20,812 bases of DNA from RGIG5050 sp045636065 (GTDB taxonomy: Bacteria; Verrucomicrobiota; Kiritimatiellia; RFP12; UBA1067). The stretch spans positions 1-20,812 of the forward strand of contig JAZTWW010000056.1 in NCBI GenBank assembly GCA_045636065.1, read 5' to 3'. The notes under the pieces were generated by a model, which was not told the origin of the DNA, did not search any database, and saw only the letters and a program-made list of their open reading frames with translations. Shown one piece after another: positions 1 through 7,200 of the stretch (positions within the stretch are counted from its first letter, which is position 1; every line of letters begins with the position of its first letter). A program made the position numbers and the translations under genes.

Positions 1-408
1 GCCTTCGCGCAGGACTGCATCCTCCGCCGCTCGCTCAAGTTCCTCCGCCAGGACACCTCGAACCTCTTCGCCACCAGCATCCCCGCATCAACTGGGGACA
101 GTCCCCAATCCCCCGCGCCCGCGATTGATCGCCTGCTTGCGTCCGCCGCTTCTGGGGACAATCCCCAGTCTGGGCGGCCGGATATGGTTGAGGGCGCAAG
201 GTCAGCTTATGAGCTTTGGCGCAAAGTCTGCCCGCAGATTACGGAAGGGGTGGTGTTCGGGAGCATTGAGTTCGTGAAGGGGATGATTGCGAAATTCGCC
301 GGCGCTTGCATGTCCAGGCGCACAAAGCCGCATGAGGTGGCACCAGGGATATACGCCTCGCACGGGCACAGGAAGGCCAGTGTCTTGAGTGGTGATGCTA
401 CGGCTTAA
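1..408 (+). CDS. RAYT-like transposase, C-terminal part (5' end outside window)
   Basis: The frame is open from the first base and ends in TAA at 406-408, leaving about 135 residues of a longer protein. The last 75 residues resemble the C-terminal tail of REP-associated tyrosine transposases (Y1_Tnp / IS200-like family), which bind and cut short palindromes: a 'QITEGVVFGSIEFV' stretch, then a basic segment, then 'GIYASHGHRKA'. The catalytic HUH and Tyr motifs would lie upstream and cannot be seen. Two GGGGAC/GTCCCC palindromes (93-107 and 152-168) lie inside the frame and are translated as 'TGDSPQS' and 'SGDNPQS'. They sit in a low-complexity Ala/Ser/Pro linker before the conserved tail. The family call rests on the tail and on the palindromes beside it; an unrelated hypothetical protein is possible. 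Confidence 0.55.
   Translation, partial: AFAQDCILRRSLKFLRQDTSNLFATSIPASTGDSPQSPAPAIDRLLASAASGDNPQSGRPDMVEGARSAYELWRKVCPQITEGVVFGSIEFVKGMIAKFAGACMSRRTKPHEVAPGIYASHGHRKASVLSGDATA
93..107. repeat. REP-like palindrome copy 1
   Basis: TGGGGAC-A-GTCCCCA, a perfect 7-bp inverted repeat around a single A, inside the RAYT-like reading frame. The same 15-mer recurs at 788-802. Confidence 0.75.
152..168. repeat. REP-like palindrome copy 2 (variant)
   Basis: CTGGGGA-CAA-TCCCCAG, a 7-bp perfect stem with a 3-nt loop, in the same reading frame as copy 1. It differs from copies 1 and 3 at the centre (CAATC instead of CAGTC) but keeps the GGGGA/TCCCC arms. Confidence 0.7.
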
Positions 409-742
409 ATGCCTTGAGGCGGCCACATATATTGAGGTGGCGTGAGGTGCTGTCCTGTATAGGTATGATGCATCCTTGTGCCAAACTCCATTAGCCAGCG
501 GCGTAGGGGCAATTTTAAAGCTGGTTGAAGTGATTGATCGCAGCCTTTATAGGCGGTGGTCAGGTGGATTATGCCTTAAAGAGGCAATTCTCATGGGAAT
601 TTATGATGTTTATGGCTTGATTTAACGCATTCGCTTCCGATTACTCGACTTGCAGGAGATTGTTTGTCAAAAAGTGATGGCGTAGAGAAGGGTTTGATGT
701 CGAGATTGGAGCTTGATTGCCTAGCCAGCGCATGATTATTCG
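409..742. other. Intergenic region without a recognisable gene
   Basis: This stretch is rich in stop codons and I see no convincing coding frame, RNA gene or promoter. Small local inverted repeats occur (for example TGCC...GGCA near 574-587, and AATTC...GAATT just after it), but none has a T-tract. It does not encode the missing N-terminal part of the Fic protein that follows. It is probably rearranged or decayed DNA between the transposase-like gene and fic. Confidence 0.5.
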
Positions 743-1510
743 ATGTTTGGGCATAAAACAGCACGTAAAAGCCTGTTGGGTGCAGATTGGGGACAGTCCC
801 CAGGTCTATACATCGACGACCTCCTGAAAGCGCATGGTTTGATGACGAAGGGACTCGTCGACCGTCCTGGAAAGTTCCGCAACTGCAATGTAGGTGTTAT
901 GGATGGTGCCGGAAACGTCGTCCATATGGCTCCGCCTTTCGCCAACGTCCCCTCGCTCGTGAAAGACCTCTTCGCGTGGCTTGCCGACAGCGAAGACCCA
1001 GTGCTGATCAAGAGCTGCGTGTTCCACTATGAGTTCGAGTTCATCCATCCGTTCCCGGACGGCAACGGACGCACCGGGCGGCTCTGGCAGACTGCGCTTC
1101 TCGGCTCCTGGCGCAACGAGTTCTACGGTGCGCCTGTCGAGAACATCGTCTGGGCACACCAGCAGGAATACTACCAGGCAATCCGCGCCTCAACCGCCGC
1201 CGGCGAGTGCGGGCCGTTCATCGACTTCATGCTCGACAAGATTCTGCGGACGCTGGAGGCAAAGGGCAAGGCATACGAAGCTGCGACTCCCGAGAGAAAC
1301 AGCCAGAAAAGTAGCCAGAAAAGTAGCCAGAAAACTACCGAGAAAATAATGGCTATCATGAAGTCGATGCCGGATGTCACGTTGGCGGAACTGGCCAATG
1401 CGACAGGACTTTCCGTGGCCGGCGTCAAAAAGAACATCCGCAAGCTTAAAGACGCCAATCTCATCCGCCGCGTCGGCCCGGACAAAGGCGGGCATTGGGA
1501 GGTTGTCTGA
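743..1510 (+). CDS. Fic family protein with C-terminal winged helix, probably N-terminally truncated
   Basis: Fic enzymes transfer AMP, or another nucleotide or phosphate group, to hydroxyl side chains of target proteins. The core motif HPFPDGNGRTGR is intact at about residues 102-113, with the catalytic His at 102. The segment before it ('YIDDLLKAHGLMTKGL', 'GKFRNCNVGV', 'LIKSCVFHYEFEFIHPF') is ordinary Fic. After the Fic domain come a Ser-Gln-Lys repeat linker (about 187-198) and a winged-helix DNA-binding domain (about 203-255, 'LAELANATGLSVAGVKKNIRKL'). The protein has 255 residues, whereas relatives with this layout usually have 330-370. Recognisable homology starts at about residue 22, directly after a REP-like palindrome. 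The expected N-terminal helix with the inhibitory (S/T)xxxE(G/N) motif is absent. The ATG at 743 has no clear ribosome binding site, so this may be a pseudogene or an unrestrained Fic. Confidence 0.8.
   Translation: MFGHKTARKSLLGADWGQSPGLYIDDLLKAHGLMTKGLVDRPGKFRNCNVGVMDGAGNVVHMAPPFANVPSLVKDLFAWLADSEDPVLIKSCVFHYEFEFIHPFPDGNGRTGRLWQTALLGSWRNEFYGAPVENIVWAHQQEYYQAIRASTAAGECGPFIDFMLDKILRTLEAKGKAYEAATPERNSQKSSQKSSQKTTEKIMAIMKSMPDVTLAELANATGLSVAGVKKNIRKLKDANLIRRVGPDKGGHWEVV
788..802. repeat. REP-like palindrome copy 3
   Basis: TGGGGAC-A-GTCCCCA, identical to copy 1. It lies in frame near the fic start, encoding part of 'DWGQSPG', and Fic-like sequence begins right after it. Confidence 0.75.
1301..1336 (+). 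repeat. 12-bp direct repeat, three tandem copies
   Basis: AGCCAGAAAAGT at 1301-1312 and 1313-1324, then AGCCAGAAAACT at 1325-1336. In frame it encodes the Ser-Gln-Lys-Ser linker between the Fic domain and the winged helix. The unit is a multiple of three, so a change in copy number would alter linker length without a frameshift. Confidence 0.85.
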
Positions 1511-1595
1511 CCGAGCGTATTGGATTCGGCGTTGCTGGCGGCTGATTGCTGAAACACTTCCAGTTGGCCGATAGGCCGTACGTGAAAATTTCCGC

Positions 1596-1624
1596 TTGCG
1601 TCGAAGAGGTAAAAATGGTATAAT
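1596..1624 (+). promoter_or_regulatory. Promoter of tRNA-Gln
   Basis: -35 TTGCGT at 1596-1601, a 17-bp spacer and -10 TATAAT at 1619-1624, ending 21 bp before the mature tRNA. It probably also feeds the nucleotidyltransferase gene by readthrough. Confidence 0.75.
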
Positions 1625-1645
1625 ACATGCCGTTTTCACCTCCAT

Positions 1646-1719
1646 TGGCTCATGGTGTAACGGTAGCACAGCAGATTCTGATTCTGCTTGTCAAGGTTCG
1701 AATCCTTGTGAGCCAACCA
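1646..1719 (+). tRNA. tRNA-Gln (anticodon CTG)
   Basis: The cloverleaf can be folded by eye. The acceptor stem TGGCTCA (1646-1652) pairs fully with TGAGCCA (1709-1715). The anticodon stem GCAGA/TCTGC (1671-1675 / 1683-1687) holds loop TTCTGAT with anticodon CTG at 1678-1680. The T stem CAAGG/CCTTG (1692-1696 / 1704-1708) holds TTCGAAT. Discriminator A1716 is followed by an encoded CCA (1717-1719). It decodes CAG as glutamine. It has a promoter upstream and a hairpin terminator 5 bp downstream. Confidence 0.95.
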
Positions 1720-1723
1720 ATTG

Positions 1724-1750
1724 ACCGCTTGAGAAGGCGGTTGTTTTTTT
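1724..1750 (+). terminator. Rho-independent terminator after tRNA-Gln
   Basis: A 7-bp stem (ACCGCTT with GGGCGGT-type pairing, one G-U) closed by a GAGA tetraloop spans 1724-1741. It is followed by TTGTTTTTTT at 1741-1750. Confidence 0.75.
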
Positions 1751-1773
1751 ACCGTGCAAAAAGGAGCGAAGAA

Positions 1774-2682
1774 ATGAAACCAACTCTCGTTGTTCTGGCT
1801 GCTGGCATGGGTTCCCGCTATGGCGGTCTCAAGCAGGTCGATCCCGTCGGTCCCTCAGGCGAGGCTATTCTCGACTACTCCGTGTTCGATGCGATCCGCG
1901 CAGGCTTCGGAAAGGTCGTCTTCATCATCCGCAAGGATTTCGAGGCCGAGTTCAAGGAGAAGGTCGGTGCCAAGTATGAGGGTCTCGTTCCCGTGGAATA
2001 CTGCTTCCAGGACATCAACGACCTTCCCGCTCCCTACACCGTCCCGGCCGAGCGCACGAAGCCCTGGGGCACCGCTCACGCCATCCGCTCCGCGCGCGCA
2101 GTCGTCAAGGAGCCTTTCGCCGCCATCAACGCCGACGACTTCTACGGCCGCGACGCCTTCGAGAAGCTCGCCCGCTTCCTTGAGCAGCCCACATCGCAGG
2201 ACGGCGTCCACCACTTTGCGATGGTCGGCTACAGGCTCGACCTCACGCTTTCCGACAACGGCAGCGTCGCGCGCGGCATCTGCACCGTCGACGGCGGCAA
2301 GCTCACCGGTGTCAAGGAGATGACGAAGCTCGTGAGGACGGCCGAAGGCGCCGAGAACCAGGAGGATCCCGCCGCCCCCGTCAAGCTCACCGGCAAGGAG
2401 CGCGTCTCCATGAACCTCTGGGGCTTCACGCCCGAGCTCTTCACCGAGCTTGAATCGCGCTTCCCCGCATGGCTCGCCAAGAACGGCTCTGCCCCCAAGG
2501 CCGAGTGGTACATTCCGTTCGTCGTCGATGAGCTCATCCACGAGGGCAAGGCCGACTGCGCCGTCCTCCCCACGGACTCCAGCTGGTTCGGCGTCACGTA
2601 CCGCGAGGACAAGCCCTTTGTGACGGGCGAGATCGCCAAGCTCGTCGATGCCGGCGAGTACCCGACTCCTCTCTTCAAGTGA
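1774..2682 (+). CDS. Sugar-phosphate nucleotidyltransferase (NTP_transferase family)
   Basis: The protein has 302 residues and probably couples a sugar phosphate to an NTP, giving an NDP-sugar for cell-surface polysaccharide. The N-terminal nucleotide-binding loop 'LAAGMGSRYGGLKQ' (residues 8-21) is the family signature. 'PWGTAHAI' (about 97-104) and the metal-binding 'NADDFYG' (about 119-125, Asp121/122) follow in order. The frame is open further upstream, but that would translate through the tRNA and terminator. The ATG at 1774 is chosen because AAGGAG lies at 1761-1766, 7 nt before it. The stop overlaps the next gene's GTG by 4 nt (GTGA). Codon use strongly favours C at third positions. 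The sugar and nucleotide specificity cannot be read from the sequence, so no symbol is given. Confidence 0.88.
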   Translation: MKPTLVVLAAGMGSRYGGLKQVDPVGPSGEAILDYSVFDAIRAGFGKVVFIIRKDFEAEFKEKVGAKYEGLVPVEYCFQDINDLPAPYTVPAERTKPWGTAHAIRSARAVVKEPFAAINADDFYGRDAFEKLARFLEQPTSQDGVHHFAMVGYRLDLTLSDNGSVARGICTVDGGKLTGVKEMTKLVRTAEGAENQEDPAAPVKLTGKERVSMNLWGFTPELFTELESRFPAWLAKNGSAPKAEWYIPFVVDELIHEGKADCAVLPTDSSWFGVTYREDKPFVTGEIAKLVDAGEYPTPLFK

Positions 2683-3365
2683 GGGATGCGTTAAAAACCC
2701 TGTCCGGGCGCATCGCGGACCTGATATGGCCGCGCACATGCGCCGTGGAGGGATGCGGCGCCAAGGTCGATAGACCCTGGCGCCATATTTGTTCATCGTG
2801 CTGGCGTTCGCTGCCGTGGGACGACGAACGCCATTTCGAGATGGCCGTGGCAGGCCGCTGGGACGGCCTGCGTGCGGCTTTCGCCTATCTTCCGCCGGTG
2901 GACAGGCTGATCCTCGATTTCAAGTTCGCCTCGAAAAAGCACCTTGCACGCGATTTCGCGGACGCGATGGAGATTGCGGCGCGCAAATGGTTCGATGTCT
3001 CGGCCATAGACGCCGTCGTTCCAGTGCCACTCCATCCGAATCGCCTCGCCAAGCGCGGCTACAACCAAAGCGCCCTCATCGCTGAGGACCTCGCCCTGAG
3101 GTTCGACCGGACCTTTCTTGCGGGCGGCATTTCACGGGTGCGCGACACGGAGCACCAGTCGCGCTGCGCGGGGCCCAAGCGCCTAAAGAACGTCGCGGGC
3201 GCATTCGATGTCGAGCATCCCGAATCCGTTCGCGGGCGGGCGATCCTTCTTGTGGACGACGTTTCCACGACTGGCGCCACAGTGGCGGAATGCGCGGCCA
3301 CGCTCAAATCCGCAGGCGCCTACAAGGTATTCGTCCTTATCGCCGCACGGACGCTTGCCGACTGA
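2679..3365 (+). CDS. ComF family phosphoribosyltransferase-like protein
   Basis: The protein has 228 residues. A Cys pair-of-pairs near the N-terminus (Cys21, Cys26, Cys38, Cys41) fits the zinc-binding 'double zinc ribbon' of ComF proteins. A type I phosphoribosyltransferase domain follows: 'VPVPLHPNRLAKRGYNQ' (about 114-130) and the PRPP-binding loop 'ILLVDDVSTTGAT' (189-201). Family members act in DNA uptake (ComF, GntX), often with unproven enzymatic activity. The start is GTG at 2679, overlapping the upstream TGA by 4 nt, which suggests translational coupling. No better in-frame start or Shine-Dalgarno sequence is visible nearby. The functional link to the nucleotidyltransferase gene is unclear. 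Confidence 0.88.
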   Translation: MRDALKTLSGRIADLIWPRTCAVEGCGAKVDRPWRHICSSCWRSLPWDDERHFEMAVAGRWDGLRAAFAYLPPVDRLILDFKFASKKHLARDFADAMEIAARKWFDVSAIDAVVPVPLHPNRLAKRGYNQSALIAEDLALRFDRTFLAGGISRVRDTEHQSRCAGPKRLKNVAGAFDVEHPESVRGRAILLVDDVSTTGATVAECAATLKSAGAYKVFVLIAARTLAD

Positions 3366-3402
3366 TTCTCCCCTAGGCTAGCCGTCCCCTCGCCAGCCCG
3401 AA

Positions 3403-3426
3403 AAAAGTTGCGCAGTTGCGACTTTT
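3403..3426. terminator. Hairpin after comF-like gene, possible terminator
   Basis: AAAAGTTGC / GCGACTTTT forms a 9-bp stem (one G-U) with a 6-nt loop, 37 bp after the stop codon. The A-rich 5' arm and T-rich 3' arm suit a weak bidirectional terminator. There is no T-run beyond the stem. Confidence 0.4.
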
Positions 3427-3474
3427 GCGAACGGATTGTTACTTTCCCGCAACACAGGCGCGATTTTCGCATTG

Positions 3475-3480
3475 TATAAT
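3475..3480 (+). promoter_or_regulatory. -10 box TATAAT, six bases before an ATG
   Basis: A perfect TATAAT whose last base lies 6 nt before the ATG at 3487, which places the expected transcription start at or next to the A of the start codon. No convincing -35 hexamer is seen 16-18 bp upstream. Confidence 0.55.
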
Positions 3481-3486
3481 TGCGCC

Positions 3487-4080
3487 ATGAGAAAAAGAAC
3501 GATAGGCATGTCATTGGCGCTTGCAGTTGCGCTATTTCAAGGTGCGGCCTTCAGCGCCGTAAGGACACTCTCCGTCCCCGGGCCGCCCGTTTTCGCAGAC
3601 ACCGAATGCAGCGTCGATATCCCGTTTGCAGCGGCGCGCCCATACGCGAGGAACTTCGGCTTTTCAATCGAAGCCGATCTTTCGCCGTCAAATTCGCTTG
3701 AAGTGGCGTTCGGGTGCGATTCTGACGAGGATGGTGCGCTCGGCGTCTTTGAAAGGAAGTTCAGGTTCGCGTGGGATGCCGGCGAGTGGATCATGGGCGG
3801 GGCCGATTTTGCGAACGTGTCGCATGACGTTCCCGCAACGGTTGAAGGGGAGAAGATCATTTCATGGCGCATAAGGCTTTCCAGGTCCGGCGAGAGCGAG
3901 AGACTTGCAATCAAGGAGAACGGCGAGCCGCTTTTTGCGGTGCTGGAAGGCGCCGTACCCGAATATGCGTACGATCCGCTCTGGGACATGGTGCACATAA
4001 CCGCGCGTGGCACGCATTCAGACGACGCACAGTTGAGGCTTGAATGCTCCCCCGACGGGCTTTTCATATTTATTAAGTAG
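3487..4080 (+). CDS. Secreted protein of unknown function
   Basis: The protein has 197 residues. The N-terminus is a convincing signal peptide: basic 'MRKR', a hydrophobic core 'MSLALAVALFQGAAF', and likely cleavage near residues 23-25. The mature part is soluble, with alternating short hydrophobic stretches that suggest a beta-rich fold, a short Asp-rich 'DSDEDGALG' segment at about 78-86 that could bind calcium, and no membrane segment. I do not recognise the family. An upstream in-frame start at 3436 would lie before the TATAAT box, so the ATG at 3487 is preferred. No ribosome binding site precedes it, consistent with a leaderless mRNA. It precedes another exported protein, but the promoter and hairpin between them suggest separate transcription. 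Confidence 0.75.
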   Translation: MRKRTIGMSLALAVALFQGAAFSAVRTLSVPGPPVFADTECSVDIPFAAARPYARNFGFSIEADLSPSNSLEVAFGCDSDEDGALGVFERKFRFAWDAGEWIMGGADFANVSHDVPATVEGEKIISWRIRLSRSGESERLAIKENGEPLFAVLEGAVPEYAYDPLWDMVHITARGTHSDDAQLRLECSPDGLFIFIK

Positions 4081-4116
4081 CCGCTATTTATAATGCTTGC
4101 AAATTAAGCGATTTGG

Positions 4117-4137
4117 CGCAAAAAAGAGGTTTTTGCG
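4117..4137. other. Perfect hairpin between the two exported-protein genes
   Basis: CGCAAAAA (4117-4124), loop AGAGG, TTTTTGCG (4130-4137): a perfect 8-bp stem just before the next promoter. It may terminate the upstream gene, but the stem is A/T-rich and no T-tract follows. Confidence 0.4.
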
Positions 4138-4146
4138 TTATTTGGC

Positions 4147-4175
4147 TTGCTTAAATGCGAATAATGTGGTATCAT
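4147..4175 (+). promoter_or_regulatory. Promoter of the large peptidase-like gene
   Basis: -35 TTGCTT at 4147-4152, a 17-bp spacer and -10 TATCAT at 4170-4175. The expected start point is about 4182. A second TATCAT lies at 4175-4180. Confidence 0.6.
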
Positions 4176-4182
4176 ATCATCC

Positions 4183-4260
4183 ATGATGCCCGTATTCAAC
4201 ATTTCCCTTTTAAAGGAGAATTGCGCGCATTGGGGCTACAAGCCCATTTGCGGCTGCTGA
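4183..4260 (+). CDS. Putative 25-codon leader ORF
   Basis: ATG at 4183 falls at the predicted transcription start, so this frame would be leaderless. It encodes a 25-residue peptide starting MMPVFNIS and ending ICGC, with three Cys and no signal-like features. Its TGA (4258-4260) lies 11 nt before the main ATG at 4272 and overlaps the GAAAGGG that could serve as that gene's ribosome binding site. A small GGGCT/AGCCC hairpin lies within it. It could be a regulatory or translation-coupling leader, or a chance ORF. Confidence 0.3.
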   Translation: MMPVFNISLLKENCAHWGYKPICGC

Positions 4261-4271
4261 AAGGGTTCGCA

Positions 4272-7200
4272 ATGAAAAACAGAATGACAAATTTTGGCGG
4301 ATCTGTCTGCCTCGCGGCATTGGCTTTCATGTCGTGCTCTCTTGCGTGGGCCGGAAATGGGCTTGAGTCCTGGGAAAACGTTATGCGCGAAACGAGACCG
4401 CACCTTCCGGCGAAGGAGACACGCTCGCCCAAGACTATCGCGGCGATGTCCCTTTTAAAGAACGCTCCTTCTCTTGCAGAGAGTCAGGATCTGGCTGTAA
4501 GGACAGTGGGCGAGGCGTATGGCGAAACGGCCGAATGGAAGACGGTGTTCCAGTCGGACGAAGAGCGGATCGACATTGCTTCTGTGGTGGACCAGGGCGG
4601 CGTTGGCAGGTTCGCGGTATACGTGCAGCTTGGCAACCCCGCTGCTTATTATTGGACCGTCGATGGATTGGAGGTATCTGGCGAGCCCACTATGGAGTCT
4701 TTCCTTGAAGAGCATTGCCTTGTCGATGGAAACTCCAGGATTTCTGCGGTGGACGGGTTGCTGGCGGCAGACGATGTCGAGATCACCACCATTGACGGCC
4801 CTGTCGCAATCCCGTACGCACGCTTCCATTTCGCGTTTGTGGACGACATGCCGGGCGCGAACTGGGCTCATCCATGCAGGTATGTGTTCATATCCGAGGA
4901 TCTCACGAGCTTTACTGTCCTCTACATGGTTTGGAGGCCGAGCCTATGCCGCAAAGGCTCGCAGGACGACATCCCTTTCGTAAGGCTTTCTCCAGCTGCG
5001 GATGACGCCTCCTACGAGACGCTCGACGAGGTGAAGGAGAGAGTCTACAACTATGCCAAAGACCTTGAGGCGAATGCAATCTCGTACAGCGCCGGTGAGA
5101 AGTCAAGGTCGTACTTTGTGATTTTAAGCGGCGGAGCCGGCAAAGTGTCAAACGGAATACGCTTCTGGAGCGACGCTGCGATGTTATACGCTACTTTGAC
5201 CAAGAAGTACGGCGTCAACAAAGATCACATATACGCGCTCATCTCAGACGGCAACTCAACAGAAGAGGATGCCAACCTCAATGGCGATGATACCCCTGTT
5301 CTCGTGGATTCCCCCAGGGATCTTGACGGCGATGGAGTAGAAGATGTAACCGATGCCGCGACAAAGGATAACCTCCAAAAATGCCTTGCCAAGCTCAAGA
5401 GGAAGCTTGGCAGGAACGATCAGCTTTTCATATTCATGACAAGCCACGGAAGTTCCGACGGAACGAGCGGAGCCGATAACCACGATTGCCGCATAAGCAT
5501 GTTTTCAGGCGGCTCCCTCCGTGACGATGAACTCGCCAGCTGGACGAAAGACTTCAATGTCCCCGTCGCGGTAGCCGTCGAATCGTGCTATTCCGGCGGC
5601 TTCGTGGACGACATCTGCGAGACAGACAACCGCGCCATTACAACGGCCTGCAACCACTATGAGGTTTCATGGGGCTGGGGCGGCGGAGGAGCATGGAGCG
5701 ACGGCGTAAGTGGCAAGACGAGGGCCTTCAACTGCTGGGCGGGGCCGCTCAACGCGGCTTTCAGGGGGTGTTGGCCCAAGCCCATCAAGGCCAAGGGCTT
5801 TCCATGGGAGGATTCAAGCGCCGTCTATCCCGATTCAAACAACGATGGCTCGGTCAGCTTCGAGGAGGCCGCAACATTCGCGCGTGCAAACGACGCTGCC
5901 GACAAAGAGCATCCGCAGTACGAGACCACCAGCGGAACCGGAGCGGCGTTCTTCATTCTGAACCAGTTCGAGTATGTAACTGAGGAGAAGCAAGTTTCAT
6001 TGAGTTTCTCCGGCGATATGATGGCATCATGCTCCATTGCCGGAGGGGGAGATTCATGGCGGCTTTTGGAGGCGCTGCCGTCATGGATAAATACATGCAC
6101 AGTTTCCAACGCAAACGGCAGTGTCGCATCTTTGAGGCACGATTCCACCGTTGCAATGAACGGCGATCTCTCGCTTGAAATCGTCGCCGATGAAAACACG
6201 TCCGAGACGGAAGGCAGAGAATGCGCCATTTCGATATACAATGTGACAAGGGACAGGATCGAGTACACCATAAACGTCAACCAGAAGGCCAAGGATCCGA
6301 CATACACCATCACATATAGCCCTGGCATGTACGGGAGCGGAGAACAGCTTACGGACACAAAGGTGCATGATATCGACATTACGCTACAGGGTGGCATATT
6401 CACGCGCACCGGCTACAGGCAGTCTGGCTGGTCCAAGACCGATGGCGGGTTCTTGGACTACAGCCTTTCGACGAGCTACACGTCAAACGCCCCGCTGACG
6501 CTCTATCCGTACTGGACGGCCAATTCATACAGTGTGACTCTCGACAGGCAAGGCGGCAGCAGCGGCACGGTCAAGGTTTCGGCCGTGTTCGACCGCGCAA
6601 TGCCTTCGATCGGAAAGCCCACGCGAACGGGCTACACTTTTGGAGGCTACTACTTGGGCCCGGATGGCGCCGGCACGATGTACTACGGCGCCGACGGTGC
6701 AAGTGCGCATGATTGGGACCAGCCCGCCGCGACAACCCTGTACGCCAGATGGCTGCCGGTATTCTACACAGTCACGCTTAACCAGCAGAGCGGCAGCGGC
6801 GGCACCGAAACGGTATCGGCGCCATACGAAGGGGAGTTGCCGCCGATCGAGATCCCCGTGCGCACCGGGTATGTCTTTGACGGATATTTCTCCGGCAAGA
6901 AGGGCACCGGCACGAGATACTACAATGCCGACGGCACAGGCGCAGCAGTATGGGACAAGACAAGGGCCGCCACCATATACGCCAATTGGAGGGCGCAGAC
7001 ATATAAGGTGGCGCTCGATCCGCAAGGCGGCAGCGGCGGCACGGAAGTGGCCGATGCAACATTCGATAGCGCTATGCCGGCGATCACAAAGCCCTTGCGC
7101 GACGGATACGAGTTCGGCGGCTATTTCTCCGGCTTGAACGCTGCCGGCACCATGTACTACAGCGGCGATGGCTCAAGTGCCCATTCCTGGGACATCGCGG

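Noticed and set aside
1301..1336. CRISPR-like short repeats
   Set aside because: The 12-bp units are directly tandem with no spacers and encode a protein linker.
1855..2796. Long minus-strand open frame opposite the nucleotidyltransferase gene (also 9680-10672 and 12306-13943 opposite leuA and groEL)
   Set aside because: These are low-complexity Ala/Arg/Asp/Leu-rich translations that mirror C-rich third positions of well-identified + strand genes. They lack motifs and ribosome binding sites.
3436..3486. Earlier start for the 197-aa secreted protein
   Set aside because: It lies upstream of the TATAAT box and would bury the signal peptide.
4155..4271. Longer N-terminus for the giant protein starting at 4155
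   Set aside because: That start lies upstream of the -10 box and would hide the signal peptide behind 39 extra residues.
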